From: Vogesella aquatica
Lineage (GTDB): Bacteria; Pseudomonadota; Gammaproteobacteria; Burkholderiales; Chromobacteriaceae
DNA length: 64,000 bases
Direction of reading: 5' to 3'
Assembly: GCF_028548455.1 (NCBI RefSeq)
Contig: NZ_JAQQLF010000025.1
Location: forward strand, 1-64,000
Numbering within the stretch: position 1 is the first letter of the stretch; each line of letters begins with the position of its first letter. A program made the position numbers and the translations under genes. The notes below the pieces were generated by a model. It saw only the letters and a program-made list of their open reading frames with translations. It had not been told where the DNA came from and searched no databases. Shown here one piece after another: positions 17,474 through 30,353 of this stretch.

Positions 17474-18031
17474 ATGGAAAACCTGAGTAACCTGGACTAT
17501 TCGCGCTATCTGAAGGGCTGGATCCGCACCGTGCCGAACTGGCCGAGCGAGGGGGTGATGTTCCGCGATATTACCCCGCTGCTGCAGAACCCCAAGACCT
17601 TCCGCATGCTGATCGACATCTTCGTGCACCGTTATATGGGCGAGAAGATCGATATGGTGGCGGGCCTGGACGCGCGTGGTTTCATCATCGGTTCGGTGCT
17701 GGCCTACGAGCTGAATGTCGGCTTTGTGCCTATCCGCAAAAAGGGCAAGCTGCCCTACACCACGGTGGCGGAAGAGTACGAGCTGGAGTACGGCAACGCG
17801 ACGGTAGAAATGCACACCGACGCGGTGAAACCGGGTGACCGTGTGGTACTGATCGACGACCTGATCGCTACCGGCGGTACCATGATGGCCGGTTACAAAC
17901 TGCTGCAGCGCCTGGGCGCGGACGTGGTGGAAGCGGCCGGCATTATCGAGCTGCCCGAGCTGGGCGGTGGCGACCTGATGCGCGGCCTGGATATCCCGCT
18001 GTTTACCGTGTGCTCGTTCGACGGCCACTAG
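17474..18031 (+). CDS. apt: Adenine phosphoribosyltransferase
   Basis: A 185-residue enzyme converting adenine and PRPP to AMP. The type I PRPP motif [14 protein letters not shown] is at about 118-131, and [11 protein letters not shown] near 63 binds the purine side. Length is typical. It is co-transcribed with the upstream purine permease and ends at a strong terminator. Confidence 0.96.
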   Translation: MENLSNLDYSRYLKGWIRTVPNWPSEGVMFRDITPLLQNPKTFRMLIDIFVHRYMGEKIDMVAGLDARGFIIGSVLAYELNVGFVPIRKKGKLPYTTVAEEYELEYGNATVEMHTDAVKPGDRVVLIDDLIATGGTMMAGYKLLQRLGADVVEAAGIIELPELGGGDLMRGLDIPLFTVCSFDGH

Positions 18032-18050
18032 CCGTTGCGGCCTCGGCCAA

Positions 18051-18085
18051 AAGCCCCGTTTGCGCAAGCAAGCGGGGCTTTTTTG
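18051..18085 (+). terminator. Terminator after apt
   Basis: AAGCCCCG (18051-18058) pairs with CGGGGCTT (18073-18080), followed by a T run. An inverted pair of the GTTGGCCGCA word follows: GGTTGGCTGCA (18090-18100, one mismatch) against TGCGGCCAACC (18118-18128). Confidence 0.85.
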
Positions 18086-18139
18086 TTTGGGTTGGCTGCA
18101 GGGCATGGCGGCACGGCTGCGGCCAACCTTGGCCGGTGC

Positions 18140-20119
18140 TTACAGCTTGAAGCGCGCCAGCAGGCTTTGCAGTTCGCCGGCCAGCCGCTGCAGGTCGGCT
18201 ACCGCACCGCTGGCGTGTAGCAGCGAGGCATCGGTATCCGCCGTCATGGCGTGAATCGCCTCGATGTGGCTGGCAATGCTGCGGCTGGCGGCCGATTGCT
18301 CGGCGGTAGCCGCGGCAATATGGCCTACGGTGTCCAGTACGCCCAGGTTGTGGCTGCGGATCTGCGTGATGGAGCCCGCGGCACGCTCGGCCAGCATCAC
18401 CCCGTTTTCTACCTGGCGAATCGCGTCATCCATGCTGCCGGCCGCACCGGCGGTTTCTTCCTGTACCTGGCGAATGCTGGCCGCGATTTCTACCGTGGCC
18501 GAGGACGTGCGCTCTGCCAGCTTGCGCACCTCGTCGGCAACCACGGCAAAGCCGCGGCCCTGCTCGCCCGCCCGTGCGGCCTCGATCGCTGCATTCAGCG
18601 CCAGCAGGTTGGTTTGCTCGGCAATGTCCTTGATCACCTGCACGATGCTGCTGATCTGCTCGGAGCGGTTTTCCAGCCCGTCCAGTACGCCGCCTATGCC
18701 GCGGATGGTATCGGCAATGCGGCCAATCTCGCTGGCGGTGCTGTGCACGCTGTCGGCCACTTGTTCGGCCTCGTCACCTGCACTGCGCGCGGCTTGTTCT
18801 GCCGCGCGGGCCGATTCGGCAATACGGCTGATGCTGCCGGATAGCTGGCTGACAGCGCCGGCGGTATGGGTGGCGGCCTGCGCCTGCTGGCTGGAGTGCT
18901 GGCTGATGTCGGCCGTTTCGCTGGCCAGGGCGGTAACGGCCTGATTGACCTGGCCGGTACGCTCGCGCACGTCCAGCAGCATGTGTCGCAGGGCCTGGCT
19001 GAAGTGGTTGAAGGCGCTGGCGGAAGCGCCGATTTCGTCCTGGCCGCTGATATGCAATTGCCGGGTGAGGTCGCCATCGCCGCCAGATAATTCACTGAGT
19101 GCACTTTGCAGCCGGCCCAGCGGCGCCACCAGTTTGCCCAGCAGCAGCGCCAGCGCCAGCAGGATCAGCAGCAGTGCCAGCAGGCTGAGCCCGGCAGTTT
19201 GCAAGGTGGCGGCGCGGGTATCGGCAAAAGCACTGGCCAGCGGGATGGAGATGCGTACCGCCCAGGGCTGGGTGGTGCGGCCAACGTTGACCGGCTCAAT
19301 CAGGTGCAGCGTGTCCTGTTCGGTGTATTCGTAAGCTTTACCCTGCCGGATGGCGGCCATGGCCTCGGCGGGCACGCTGCCATCTTTTTTGCCCACGCGG
19401 GCCTGGTCGGCGCTGCCCAGCACCATGCCGCTATTGGAGTAGATCGTCATGAAGCCGTCGCCGTATGGCTTGACCTGCGCGGCGAGCGCTTGCAGTTTGC
19501 CCAGCCCCATGTCGATGCCGGTGACACCCAGGAACTGGCCGTCGCGTACGATGGGGTAAGACAGCGTGGCCATCAGCACCTTGATATCACGGTCTTCGTA
19601 GGGCTCGGTCATCACCGGCTGTTTGCTGCTTTTGGGGCTGGCGTAGTATTCGTCGCTATCGATGTCTTCTGCGCCCCACACGGCGTCTTCCTTGCCATCT
19701 TTGCGAAACCAGTACACACCGGCGCGGCCTTGGGCGTCGTTATCCGGCTTGCCTGCCATTTCGCTGTCGCGCCCGTCCAGGGCGTTAGGCTCCCACAGGG
19801 TGAAGATACCCACTGCGTCCGGGTGCTGTGCCAGCAGGGCGCGTGTTTGCCGGCTGGCGAGGCTGCGCATGTCGGGGGTGGCGCTACCGGGTAGGGCTTG
19901 CATGCCGGTAGCCAGCGCTTCTACCGCGGTATAGCCGCGTTCCAGCAGGATGCGCAGCTTGTCGGCCTCGCCTTGGGCTTGTGTACGGGCATGCGCCAGT
20001 ACGCTGTTTTGGGCGTGCTTCAGGGTAAGCCAGCTGTTCAGGCCGATAATGGTGGCAAAACCCACCATGACCAGCAGCCCGGCACCGAGCAGCAATTTGG
20101 TTTTGATGCTGAGGCGCAT
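18140..20119 (-). CDS. Methyl-accepting chemotaxis protein
   Basis: A 659-residue chemoreceptor. TM1 is at about 8-30, then a large periplasmic dCache-like domain (about 35-300; [18 protein letters not shown]), TM2 at about 305-328, HAMP, and the cytoplasmic signalling hairpin with the conserved tip [20 protein letters not shown] (about 495). It relays ligand binding to CheA/CheW. The ligand cannot be told from sequence. The gene stands alone, convergent with apt. Confidence 0.93.
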   Translation of the reverse strand: MRLSIKTKLLLGAGLLVMVGFATIIGLNSWLTLKHAQNSVLAHARTQAQGEADKLRILLERGYTAVEALATGMQALPGSATPDMRSLASRQTRALLAQHPDAVGIFTLWEPNALDGRDSEMAGKPDNDAQGRAGVYWFRKDGKEDAVWGAEDIDSDEYYASPKSSKQPVMTEPYEDRDIKVLMATLSYPIVRDGQFLGVTGIDMGLGKLQALAAQVKPYGDGFMTIYSNSGMVLGSADQARVGKKDGSVPAEAMAAIRQGKAYEYTEQDTLHLIEPVNVGRTTQPWAVRISIPLASAFADTRAATLQTAGLSLLALLLILLALALLLGKLVAPLGRLQSALSELSGGDGDLTRQLHISGQDEIGASASAFNHFSQALRHMLLDVRERTGQVNQAVTALASETADISQHSSQQAQAATHTAGAVSQLSGSISRIAESARAAEQAARSAGDEAEQVADSVHSTASEIGRIADTIRGIGGVLDGLENRSEQISSIVQVIKDIAEQTNLLALNAAIEAARAGEQGRGFAVVADEVRKLAERTSSATVEIAASIRQVQEETAGAAGSMDDAIRQVENGVMLAERAAGSITQIRSHNLGVLDTVGHIAAATAEQSAASRSIASHIEAIHAMTADTDASLLHASGAVADLQRLAGELQSLLARFKL

Positions 20120-20269
20120 GTTTCATTCTCGTTTAAGATATTCAACATTATTCAGGCTTTTTACTGCTTTGAGCAATGAATTCAGCGCAGTCATGGCCAT
20201 CTGCCTGGCTGATTGTGGCTATCTTAAACTTTAGACTTTTGTGCACAGCTTGCCTGCCCGGCCAGGATA

Positions 20270-20303
20270 AAAAACAAAAAAGCCCCTGACGGGGCTTTTT
20301 TTG
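20270..20303. terminator. Bidirectional terminator after murA
   Basis: AGCCCC-TGAC-GGGGCT is flanked by an A run on the left and a T run on the right. It works on the minus strand for murA. Confidence 0.85.
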
Positions 20304-20318
20304 CGGTGCAAGCAATGC

Positions 20319-21834
<1,516 letters not shown>

Positions 21835-21874
21835 GGTAAATCCTGTAGGAAAGCTGTCAAAAAACGGTGCGGGC

Positions 21875-22630
21875 TTACTGGCGCAATTTGTAGCCGCTAC
21901 CGATCAAATACAAGGACCAGCTTGCCAGTGCGGCAAAACTGCCCCCCACTACAGCCAGCGACAACCAGGGGGAGACATCACCCTGGCCAAAGAAGCCGTA
22001 GCGGAAGCCGTCAATCATGTAGAACACCGGGTTCAGGTGCGACACGGTTTTCCACAAGGGTGGCAGGCTGTTGATGGAGTAAAACACCCCTGACAGGAAA
22101 GTCAGCGGCATGATGATAAAGTTCTGGAAAGCGGCCAACTGGTCGAATTTATCGGCCCAGATGCCTGCCACAATGCCCAGTGTACCCAGTACGCCACAGC
22201 CTAAGGCGGCAAAGGCCAGAATCCACAGTGGGTGGCTGGGTAGCGGCAGGCCAAACCAGGCCGTCACCGCCAGTACGCCAGCACCTACTACCAGGCCGCG
22301 CACGATGGCGGCCAGCAGGTAGGCGCCAAAAAATTCCAGCGCCGTCAGCGGTGGCAGCAGCAGGAACACGATATTGCCGGTGATCTTGCTCTGGATCAGG
22401 CTGGACGAGCTGTTGGCAAAGGCATTCTGTGCCATCGACATCATCACCAGGCCCGGTATCAGAAAAGCGGTATAGCTCACGCCCGGGTAGGCTTCAACGT
22501 GCTGCGACAGCACGTGCGAGAAAATCAGCTGGTACAGCAGGGCGGTCAGTACCGGCGCCATGACGGTCTGGAAGGCCACTTTCCAGAAGCGCAGGATTTC
22601 TTTTTTGAACAGCGTCATGAAACCGTGCAT
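21875..22630 (-). CDS. ABC-2 type transporter permease
   Basis: A 251-residue membrane protein with six hydrophobic segments of the ABC-2 family (YadH-like). It includes SYTAFLIPGLVMMSMAQNAFAN (split here as SYTAFLIPGLVMM and SMAQNAFAN) and the C-terminal FLSGVFYSINSLPPLW. The start is ATG 22630, sharing one base with the stop of the ATPase gene (TGATG). The exported substrate is unknown. Confidence 0.88.
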   Translation of the reverse strand: MHGFMTLFKKEILRFWKVAFQTVMAPVLTALLYQLIFSHVLSQHVEAYPGVSYTAFLIPGLVMMSMAQNAFANSSSSLIQSKITGNIVFLLLPPLTALEFFGAYLLAAIVRGLVVGAGVLAVTAWFGLPLPSHPLWILAFAALGCGVLGTLGIVAGIWADKFDQLAAFQNFIIMPLTFLSGVFYSINSLPPLWKTVSHLNPVFYMIDGFRYGFFGQGDVSPWLSLAVVGGSFAALASWSLYLIGSGYKLRQ

Positions 22631-23532
22631 CACACGCGCCCCCCATGCATCATTTTCACAAACACCTGTTCCAGGTCGGTTTCGTGGATGGACAGCTCGC
22701 GCACTTCCACTGCGGCCAACCTGAGCTCGCGCAGTACGTCTTCCAGGCGGGCAATATCGGCCAGCTGCAGAATGTGGCGGCCATCCGCTTCGCGCACTTT
22801 CAGCGGCTGCAGGCTGGCTGGCAGCGCTGCGGCCAACTTCAGCGAGATTTCGCGGGTGGCACTGTGTGCCAGCAGCTTGTCCTTGTTTTCCAGTGCCAGC
22901 AGTTTGCCTTTTTTCAGCATGGCGATGCGGCTGCACAGGGTTTCGGCTTCTTCCAGATAGTGGGTGGTCAGCACGATGGTGTGGCCGGCCTGGTTCAGCT
23001 CCTGCACAAAAGCCCACAGGCTCTGGCGCAGCTCTACGTCCACGCCGGCGGTAGGTTCGTCCAGCACGATCACCGGCGGGCGGTGCACCAGCGCCTGCGC
23101 CACCATCACCCGGCGTTTCATGCCGCCGGACAGTGCGCGCATATTGGTACCGGCTTTGTCGGTGAGGCCCAGCTTGTGCAGCAGCTCGTCTATCCAGGCG
23201 TCGTTGCGGCGGATGCCAAAGTAGCCGGACTGGAAGACCAGCGCCTCGCGTACGCTGAAAAACGGGTCGAACACCAGTTCTTGCGGTACCACGCCCAGCG
23301 TCATGCGCGCCTGGCGGGCGCTGGCTACCGTATCGTGCCCCATGATGCGGATATGGCCGCTATCCGGGCGTGACAAGCCAGCCATGGCTGAGATCAGGGT
23401 GGTTTTGCCGGCGCCGTTGGGGCCGAGCAAGGCGAAGAACTCGCCCTGCGCTACGGTGAAGCTGACGCTATCCAGTGCCTGCAAGCTGCCAAAACGCTTG
23501 CTGACGGACTCGATGCTGATGGCGTGGGTCAT
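22630..23532 (-). CDS. ABC-2 type transporter ATP-binding protein
   Basis: A 300-residue ATPase partner of the downstream permease (YadG-like). Walker A LLGPNGAGKTTL (about 38), signature LSGGMKRRV (about 137), Walker B VIVLDEPTAGVD. The start is ATG 23532, where homology begins, not the open-frame start further upstream. The C-terminal about 80 residues are the CcmA/NatA-type extension. Translationally coupled to the permease. Confidence 0.9.
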   Translation of the reverse strand: MTHAISIESVSKRFGSLQALDSVSFTVAQGEFFALLGPNGAGKTTLISAMAGLSRPDSGHIRIMGHDTVASARQARMTLGVVPQELVFDPFFSVREALVFQSGYFGIRRNDAWIDELLHKLGLTDKAGTNMRALSGGMKRRVMVAQALVHRPPVIVLDEPTAGVDVELRQSLWAFVQELNQAGHTIVLTTHYLEEAETLCSRIAMLKKGKLLALENKDKLLAHSATREISLKLAAALPASLQPLKVREADGRHILQLADIARLEDVLRELRLAAVEVRELSIHETDLEQVFVKMMHGGRV

Positions 23533-23578
23533 GGCCAAATGCGGTGTTGTCTGCGGGAAAGCGCGGAGTATACGCCAA

Positions 23579-24226
23579 TCAGGCCGCCGGTGCAGCGCCC
23601 TGTAGCCAGCAGTCGTCCTGGAAAACCCCGACAAAATAAGGGCTTAACATGGCGGATAGATGGCGGTGGATGGTGTCGTTCTCGATGGCGATCATCCAGC
23701 TATGGCACAGGCCGCCGTACAGCGAGTGCAGGCCGATGGCGGCCAGGGTGGGTACCACACCAGGGCGCAGCAGACCTTGCTGGCCGGCTTCTTCCAGTAC
23801 CCGCGTCAGCTGGGCTTCTTTTTCCTGCGTCCAGCTGAGCTGTTCCAGCAGCAGCGGCGCCATTTCGCCCACCTGTTCGCAGCCAATATGGTGAATAGCG
23901 CAGATGCGGCGCATGCGCTGGTCGTGGTACAGCAGGTCGAACATGGCGTGCACGTGCCGCCACAGCCGCGCTGCCGGGTTGTAATGCGTATCCAGCAAGA
24001 TACCGTCGATGATTTCCAGCGCCGGTACGATGCGGTCGCATAGCGCATTGAACAGGTCCAGCTTGTTGGCAAAGTGCCAATAGATTGCACCACGCGTCAG
24101 CCCCGCTGCCGCAGCAATGTCGGTCAGCGAGGTGGCGGCCACGCCTTGCTCCCAGAATACCTTTTCGGCGGTATCCAGTAGCAGCTGGCGGGTTTGTTCG
24201 GCTTCTTCGCGGGTTCTTCTGGCCAT
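23579..24226 (-). CDS. acrR: TetR family repressor of the RND pump (AcrR-like)
   Basis: A 215-residue TetR-type protein. The N-terminal helix-turn-helix is seen in ARRTREEAEQTRQLLLDTAE then LTDIAAAAGLTRGAIYWHF. The C-terminal domain should bind pump substrates. It is divergent from the RND adaptor gene, and the gap holds a 24-bp palindrome nearly identical to the E. coli AcrR operator. So it very probably represses the pump and itself and is released by toxic ligands. Confidence 0.9.
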   Translation of the reverse strand: MARRTREEAEQTRQLLLDTAEKVFWEQGVAATSLTDIAAAAGLTRGAIYWHFANKLDLFNALCDRIVPALEIIDGILLDTHYNPAARLWRHVHAMFDLLYHDQRMRRICAIHHIGCEQVGEMAPLLLEQLSWTQEKEAQLTRVLEEAGQQGLLRPGVVPTLAAIGLHSLYGGLCHSWMIAIENDTIHRHLSAMLSPYFVGVFQDDCWLQGAAPAA

Positions 24227-24296
24227 ATCGATAAAAGGGGTATCAAAGCGGGCGTAAGGATAGCGACAAACAGCGGCGTCTGCAGTACTGTTTGTT

Positions 24297-24320
24297 TACA
24301 TACATACGTGAATGTATGTA
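24297..24320. promoter_or_regulatory. AcrR-type operator
   Basis: TACATACAT and ATGTATGTA flank a 6-bp centre in a 24-bp inverted repeat that, from memory of the E. coli acrR-acrA site, differs at only two positions. It lies 71 bp from acrR and 226 bp from the adaptor gene. A half site GAATGTATG recurs at 24353-24361. Confidence 0.8.
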
Positions 24321-24545
24321 TTATCGCACCAAAATCGCCAATGTGCTGCCTGAATGTATGCTGCATTGCCGCAAACGTACCGATACTGTCTGCTGTCATG
24401 TCACTTGAATTGTGTCGCCAGCAGCTACACTGAAAACCATCACACACCGCCAGGCAGGGGGCCACGCCACCCGCCCGGCTGAATTTGCGTTGAATAAGCC
24501 TGCATTGTTGCCAGGCAAAACCCTTCTCTTATCAAGGAGCGTTCC

Positions 24546-25709
24546 GTGATACCCACCAAACTGAACCACGCCGCACTGTTGCCTCTGGCTATCTTGCTGG
24601 CTGCTTGCGGCCAACCTGCCGGCCAGGCGGGCGGCCATGGCGGCCAGATGCCCCCTATGCCGGTATCGGTAAAAACCATGCAGGCGGCCGATGTGCCGCT
24701 GGTAAGCGAGTACGTGGCGCAAACCAGCGGCTCGCGCGAAGTGGAAGTGCGCGCCCGCGTGTCCGGCATTCTGCAGAGCCGTGCCTACACCGAAGGCAGC
24801 ACCGTCAAGGCCGGTGACCTGCTGTTCCAGATTGATGCTGCCCCGTACCAGGCTGCGGTAGACCAGGCGGCGGCCGCGCTGAAGCTGCAGGAAGCCAGCC
24901 TGATTCGCGCCCAGCAAGACCACGACCGCGTGATTCCGCTGTTCAAGGAAAACGCCGTCAGCCAGAAAGACCGTGACGACGCCGTAGCGGCGCTGGCCAG
25001 CGCCAAAGCCTCGGTAGCGGCGGCACGCGCCGGGTTGAAAAGTGCCCAGATCAACCTGGACTACACCCGTGTCACGGCGCCTATCGGCGGCGTGACCAGT
25101 GCCGAAGTGCGCTCCGAAGGCAGCCTGGTGCAGCCGGGCGAGGGCGGCCTGCTGACGCGCATTTCGCAGCTGGACCCGATCTACGTGAAATTCTCGCTGT
25201 CGGACAACGACGTACTGAGAGCCCAGAAGCTGGCCGCAGAGGGCAAGCTGCGCCTGCCGGCGGGTAACCGCTACACCGTCAGCCTGAAGCTGCCGGATGG
25301 CGCGCAGTACGGCCGCGATGGCGTTATCGACTATGCCGACCGCGTGATCGACCCGGCTACCGGCACCTCGGCCGCGCGCGCCACCTTTGCCAACCCGCAA
25401 GGCCAGCTGCGCCCGGGCCAGTTTGTACGTGTCCAGCTGAAGGGCGCGACCCGTCTGGGCGCACTGGTGGTACCGCAGCAAGCCGTGCTGTCCAGCCAGC
25501 AGGGCAAGATGGTATGGGTGGTAGGCAAGGACAACACCGCCGAGCCGCGCCCGCTGCAGCTGGGTGAAGCCACGCCAGCCGGCTTTATCGTGGAGGGCGG
25601 CCTGAAAGCAGGCGAGCAGGTGATTGTGGATAACCTGATCAAGCTGCGCCCGGGTGCCAAGGTGGTGCCGCAAGCGGCCAAACCTGCCTCTGCGCCGGCT
25701 AACGGCTAA
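24546..25709 (+). CDS. acrA: RND efflux periplasmic adaptor (AcrA/MexA-like lipoprotein)
   Basis: A 387-residue membrane-fusion protein with a lipoprotein signal (lipobox LLAAC, Cys about 21). The lipoyl halves, a helical hairpin (about 90-165) and beta-barrel follow ([33 protein letters not shown]). It bridges the inner-membrane pump and the outer-membrane channel. The start is GTG 24546 with AAGGAG upstream. First gene of the acrAB-oprM-type operon. Confidence 0.95.
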   Translation: MIPTKLNHAALLPLAILLAACGQPAGQAGGHGGQMPPMPVSVKTMQAADVPLVSEYVAQTSGSREVEVRARVSGILQSRAYTEGSTVKAGDLLFQIDAAPYQAAVDQAAAALKLQEASLIRAQQDHDRVIPLFKENAVSQKDRDDAVAALASAKASVAAARAGLKSAQINLDYTRVTAPIGGVTSAEVRSEGSLVQPGEGGLLTRISQLDPIYVKFSLSDNDVLRAQKLAAEGKLRLPAGNRYTVSLKLPDGAQYGRDGVIDYADRVIDPATGTSAARATFANPQGQLRPGQFVRVQLKGATRLGALVVPQQAVLSSQQGKMVWVVGKDNTAEPRPLQLGEATPAGFIVEGGLKAGEQVIVDNLIKLRPGAKVVPQAAKPASAPANG

Positions 25710-25726
25710 CCAAGGGGAAACACACC

Positions 25727-28700
25727 ATGTTTTCAGCCTTTTTTGTACGCCGGCCGATTTTTGCCAGCGTGATCTCCATCGTCATCCTGCTGGCCGGCTT
25801 TTTTGGCATGCGGGCACTGCCGGTGGAGCAATACCCGCAGATCGTGCCGCCGTCGGTAGCGGTGACGGCCAACTACCCGGGTGCCTCTGCCGAAGTTGTC
25901 GCCGATACGGTAGCGTCACCGCTGGAGCAGGCCATTAACGGCGTGGACGACATGCTGTACCTGCAGTCCACCAGCTCCAGTAACGGCCGCCTCACGGTAA
26001 CGGTTACCTTCAAGATCGGTACCAACCCCGATCAGGCCACCATTAACGTGAACAACCGCGTGCAGTCCGCGCTGTCGTCGCTGCCGGAAGAAGTACGCCG
26101 CCAGGGCGTGAACGTACGCAAGCAGGCCGCGACCTTCCTGCAGGTGATCTCGCTGTATTCGCCGGACAAACGCTTCGACACCCTGTTCATGAGCAACTAC
26201 GCGCTGCTGAACGTGGTGGACGAGCTTAAGCGTATTCCGGGCGTGGGCCAGGTGACCAACTTTGCCGGCCAGGACTACGCCATGCGTATCTGGCTGCGCC
26301 CGGACCGCCTGTCGCAGCTGAACCTGACCCCGGGTGACGTGGCGAAAGCCATCCGCGAGCAGAACGCGCAGTTTGCCGCCGGCAAGGTGGGGGGCACCCC
26401 GACTGCGGGCACGCAGCCTGACTTTACCTACACCATTACCACCCAGGGCCGTTTCAGCGAGGTGTCCGAGTTCGAGAACATCATCGTGCGCAGCGGTAGC
26501 GGCGGGCAACAGGTGCGCCTGAAAGACGTGGCACGGGTAGAGCTGGGGGCGCTGTCGTATGACTTCTCCGGCCTGCACAATGGCCGCCCCACCATCCCTA
26601 TCGGTATCAACCTGGCACCGGGTGCCAACCAGCTGGACACCGCCAAAGCCGTGCAGGAACGCATGGACGAGTTGGCCGCACGCTTCCCGCAGGGCCTGTC
26701 CTACGCCATTCCGTATGACACCACCCGCTTTGTGGAAGTGTCGATCAACGAGGTGATCTCTACCCTGGCCGAAGCCATGGTGCTGGTGTTTGCCGTGGTG
26801 TACCTGTTCCTGCAGAACTGGCGCGCGACGCTGATCCCGGGCCTGGCGGTGCCGGTGTCCATTGTGGGCACCTTTGCCGGCATGTATATCTTTGGCTATT
26901 CCATCAACACGCTGACGCTGTTCGGCATGGTACTGGCCATCGGTATCGTGGTGGATGACGCCATCGTGGTGCTGGAAAACGTCGAGCGCATCATGTCACA
27001 AGAGGGCAAGCCGCCGTACGAGGCGACGTTACAGGCGATGAAGGAAGTGAGCGGCCCGGTGGTCGCCATCGTGCTGGTACTGTGCTCGGTCTTCATTCCG
27101 GTAGCGTTCCTGGGCGGTATTGCCGGCCAGATGTACAAGCAGTTCGCCATTACCATTGCCATCTCGGTGACCATCTCCGGCATTGTGGCGCTGACACTGA
27201 CCCCGGCACTGTGCGCGCTGATGCTCAAGCCCGAGCACCAGCACAGCAACCGCTTCTTTGAGGGCTTCAACCGCTTCTTCGACCGCATGACCGCCAGCTA
27301 CGGCAACGGCGTGTCCTTCCTGATCCGCCGCAGCCTGCTGGCGCTGGTGATGTTCGGCGTGCTGATTGGCGCCTCGGTATGGCTGTTCAAGCTGATCCCG
27401 TCGTCGCTGGCCCCCGAGGAAGACCAGGGCTACATCATTGCGGCCACCATCCTGCCCGACGGCGCGGCCATCAACCGCACCCAGGACGTGATGAACCGCT
27501 TCGACAAGCAGATTGCGGCCAACCCGGCGGTAAAAGATGTAATGAGCTTTGCCGGCTTCGACATTCTGTCCGGTACCAACCGTAGCAACACCGGCGTGAC
27601 CTTCATCACCCTGAAACCGTGGGACGAGCGCAAGGCGCCCAACCTGTCGGCACAGGCGGTGGTGGGCGATGTGTTCCAGAAGGGCATGATGGTGCCGGAA
27701 GGCCTGGTGCTGGCGTTCAACCCGCCGCCGATTTCCGGCATGTCGTCTACCGGTGGTTTCGAGGCCTATCTGCAAAGCCGTAACGGCGCCACCAGCGCCG
27801 AGCTGGCACAGCAGGCGCAGAAGCTGATGATGGCGGCAGCGAAACGCCCCGAGCTGGCTGGCGTGCAAACCACCTTCTCGGCCAACGTGCCACAGCTGAA
27901 CGTGCAGCTGGACCGCGACAAAGCCAAATCGCTGGGCGTGGCGGTAGGGGACGTCTTCGACGCCATGAGCAGTACCTTTGGCTCGCTGTACGTGAACGAC
28001 TTCAGCAAGTTCGGCCGCATCTTTACCGTGCAGCTGCAGTCCGAAGCCGACTTCCGCGATAGCGTGGAAGACCTGCGCAATGTGTTCGTGCGTGGCCAGA
28101 ACGGCCAGATGATCCCGCTGACCAGCCTGGTGAAAATCGAGCAGCGTACCGGCCCCGAGGTGGTAGACCGTTACAACGCCTTCCCTGCGGCCAAGTTCGT
28201 GGGCGGCCCGGCACCGGGCTATAGCTCGGGCGAGTCGCTGGCGGCCATGGAGCAGTTGGCCAAGGAAGTGCTGCCGGACGGCTATACCCTGGCGTGGACC
28301 GGCTCGGCCTTCCAGGAAAAATCCACCGGTGGTTCGTCGTCCATGGTGTTTGTGGTGGCGCTGCTGATGGTGTTCCTGATCCTGTCGGCGCAGTACGAAC
28401 GCTGGACGCTGCCGTTTGCCGTGCTCACCGCGGTACCGTTTGCCGTGTTTGGCGCGCTGCTGGCCACCTGGATGCGGGGCCTGGCCAATGACGTGTACTT
28501 CCAGGTTGCGCTGGTTACGCTGATCGGTCTGGCGGCCAAGAACGCCATCCTGATCGTGGAATTTGCCGTGATCAAGATGGAAGAGGGCATGAGCCTGGCC
28601 GACGCCGCCATCGACGCGGCCAAGCTGCGCTTCCGCCCCATCGTGATGACCTCTCTGGCCTTTATTCTGGGTTGCGTACCGCTGGCTATTTCCAGTGGTG

Positions 28701-28858
28701 CCGGCTCGGCCAGCCGCCACGCTATCGGTACCGGCGTGATTGGCGGCATGTTGGCCGCAACCTTTATCGCGGCGCTGTTCATCCCGCTGTTCTTCAAGCT
28801 GATCATGCAGCTGTCGCAAGGCAAGGCCGCCAAACAAGGAGAAAAACATGACGCTTAA
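25727..28858 (+). CDS. acrB: RND multidrug efflux pump, AcrB-type (HAE1)
   Basis: A 1043-residue inner-membrane drug/proton antiporter of full AcrB length. It starts with [20 protein letters not shown], carries the proton-relay aspartates in [15 protein letters not shown] (about 407-408), and repeats the family pattern in the second half ([12 protein letters not shown]). It exports diverse drugs through the adaptor and the outer-membrane protein. Its end overlaps the next gene's start by 11 bp. Confidence 0.96.
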   Translation: MFSAFFVRRPIFASVISIVILLAGFFGMRALPVEQYPQIVPPSVAVTANYPGASAEVVADTVASPLEQAINGVDDMLYLQSTSSSNGRLTVTVTFKIGTNPDQATINVNNRVQSALSSLPEEVRRQGVNVRKQAATFLQVISLYSPDKRFDTLFMSNYALLNVVDELKRIPGVGQVTNFAGQDYAMRIWLRPDRLSQLNLTPGDVAKAIREQNAQFAAGKVGGTPTAGTQPDFTYTITTQGRFSEVSEFENIIVRSGSGGQQVRLKDVARVELGALSYDFSGLHNGRPTIPIGINLAPGANQLDTAKAVQERMDELAARFPQGLSYAIPYDTTRFVEVSINEVISTLAEAMVLVFAVVYLFLQNWRATLIPGLAVPVSIVGTFAGMYIFGYSINTLTLFGMVLAIGIVVDDAIVVLENVERIMSQEGKPPYEATLQAMKEVSGPVVAIVLVLCSVFIPVAFLGGIAGQMYKQFAITIAISVTISGIVALTLTPALCALMLKPEHQHSNRFFEGFNRFFDRMTASYGNGVSFLIRRSLLALVMFGVLIGASVWLFKLIPSSLAPEEDQGYIIAATILPDGAAINRTQDVMNRFDKQIAANPAVKDVMSFAGFDILSGTNRSNTGVTFITLKPWDERKAPNLSAQAVVGDVFQKGMMVPEGLVLAFNPPPISGMSSTGGFEAYLQSRNGATSAELAQQAQKLMMAAAKRPELAGVQTTFSANVPQLNVQLDRDKAKSLGVAVGDVFDAMSSTFGSLYVNDFSKFGRIFTVQLQSEADFRDSVEDLRNVFVRGQNGQMIPLTSLVKIEQRTGPEVVDRYNAFPAAKFVGGPAPGYSSGESLAAMEQLAKEVLPDGYTLAWTGSAFQEKSTGGSSSMVFVVALLMVFLILSAQYERWTLPFAVLTAVPFAVFGALLATWMRGLANDVYFQVALVTLIGLAAKNAILIVEFAVIKMEEGMSLADAAIDAAKLRFRPIVMTSLAFILGCVPLAISSGAGSASRHAIGTGVIGGMLAATFIAALFIPLFFKLIMQLSQGKAAKQGEKHDA

Positions 28859-30230
28859 GCAAGCCCTGATGCCGCTGCTGGTTGCCGCCGCGCTGTCGGC
28901 TTGCGCCGCAGTCGGCCCGGATTACCAGCGCCCCAGCCTGCCACTGCCGCAGGGCAGCCAGCAGGCGCAGGTAGACGCGCACTGGTGGCGCCAGTTTGGC
29001 GATGCCACGCTGAACCGCCTGATTGCCGATGCCCAGCAATACAACCGTGACCTGCAGCAAACGGCGGCGCGCGTGGAAGAGGCCGCGGCTGCGGCCGGCG
29101 CTGCCCGTGCCAGCCAGCTGCCGCAGGTCAATGCCAGCCTGGGTGGTGCCCGTGCGCAGACCTCGCGCTACAGCAGTGGCGCCGGTGCCATTGGCGAAAG
29201 TTACAACGGTGGCCTGTCTGCCAGCTGGGAGTTCGACCTGTGGGGCAAGGAAGCGCGCAAGCGCGAGGCTGCCAACGCCGACCTGGCGCAAAGCCAGCGC
29301 CTGCTGGACGGGGCGCGCCAGTCGTTGAGCGCCCAGGTGGCTGCCACCTACTTCCAGCTGCTGAGCTACGACGCGCAGCTGGCCGCCGTGCAAGCCACGC
29401 TGAAGGGGCGCGAGGAAAGCCTGGCGCTGCGCAAGAAGCGCTTTAACGGCGGCATGACCTCCGAGCTGGAGCTGAAACAAGCCGAAGCCGAGGCCGCCTC
29501 TGCCCGTGCCGCGGTACCGCGCCTGCAACAGGCGGTGCGGCAAACCGAGCACGCGCTGGCGGTACTCACCGGGGTGAACCCGCGCGAGCTGATGACCCCG
29601 CTGGCGCGCGGCAAGGCGCTGGATGGCTTGACGGTGCCGCTGGACGTGCCGTCGGATCTGCCGTCCGACCTGCTGCTGCGCCGCCCGGATATCGCCGCGG
29701 CGGAAGCGCAGCTGGTGGCCGCCAACGCCCGTATCGGCGTAGCGCGCTCGGCTTACTTCCCCAGTATCGGCCTGTCGGCAGGCCTGGGCAGTGCCAGCCT
29801 GGAGCTATCCAAGCTGTTTACCGGCCCGGCACAAACCTGGAACTTTGCGGCCAACCTGGCGGCGCCCATTTTCAATAATGGCCAGATTGCCGCCGGGGTC
29901 GACGCCGCCAACGCGCGCCAGAAACAGGCACTATCCGCCTACGAGAAGGCGGTGCAGGCAGCGTTCGCCGATACGCTGGATGCGCTGTCTGCGGTGGGTA
30001 CCTCGCGTGAAACCGAAGCCGCCCAGAGCCAGCAGCTGGCCGCCATGCGCGAAGCACTGCGCCTGGCGCGCCTGCGTTACGACGCGGGCTATAGCAGCTA
30101 TCTGGAAGTACTGGATGCCGAGCGCAGCGTGTTCCAGCTGGAGCAAGCCCAGTCTGATGCGCGCCTGGCACGCTTGCGTGCCGTGGTGAACCTGTATAGC
30201 GCACTGGGTGGTGGCTGGCAGCCCGGCTAA
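28848..30230 (+). CDS. Outer-membrane efflux lipoprotein (NodT/OprM family)
   Basis: A 460-residue TolC-fold channel with lipobox LSACA (Cys about 20), followed by VGPDYQRP as in OprM/NodT proteins. Two repeated OEP halves contain long helices and [16 protein letters not shown]. It completes the tripartite pump. The start overlaps the end of the pump gene, so translation is probably coupled. Confidence 0.94.
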   Translation: MTLKQALMPLLVAAALSACAAVGPDYQRPSLPLPQGSQQAQVDAHWWRQFGDATLNRLIADAQQYNRDLQQTAARVEEAAAAAGAARASQLPQVNASLGGARAQTSRYSSGAGAIGESYNGGLSASWEFDLWGKEARKREAANADLAQSQRLLDGARQSLSAQVAATYFQLLSYDAQLAAVQATLKGREESLALRKKRFNGGMTSELELKQAEAEAASARAAVPRLQQAVRQTEHALAVLTGVNPRELMTPLARGKALDGLTVPLDVPSDLPSDLLLRRPDIAAAEAQLVAANARIGVARSAYFPSIGLSAGLGSASLELSKLFTGPAQTWNFAANLAAPIFNNGQIAAGVDAANARQKQALSAYEKAVQAAFADTLDALSAVGTSRETEAAQSQQLAAMREALRLARLRYDAGYSSYLEVLDAERSVFQLEQAQSDARLARLRAVVNLYSALGGGWQPG

Positions 30231-30252
30231 GCCGCGCTCTGCCCGCTGTTAC

Positions 30253-30287
30253 CGCCCGTCAGGTCAGGTGCCTGGCGGGCGTTTTTT
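30253..30287 (+). terminator. Terminator of the RND operon
   Basis: An 11-bp stem (30253-30263 / 30271-30281, one G-T pair, 7-nt loop) followed by six Ts. Confidence 0.85.
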
Positions 30288-30353
30288 CTGCACACTCCCT
30301 GTTTACCCAGCCACGGGCAGGCTGCAGTTTTTGGCAGCGCCCAGGAGGAAGGC

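Noticed and set aside
20119-20240. A sigma-28-like box (TAAAGTTT on the minus strand) upstream of the chemoreceptor
   Set aside because: No matching GCCGATAA is found at the required 11-bp distance.
27029-28849. A 606-codon frame antisense to the RND pump
   Set aside because: His/Gln/Arg-rich shadow of a clearly conserved gene on the other strand.
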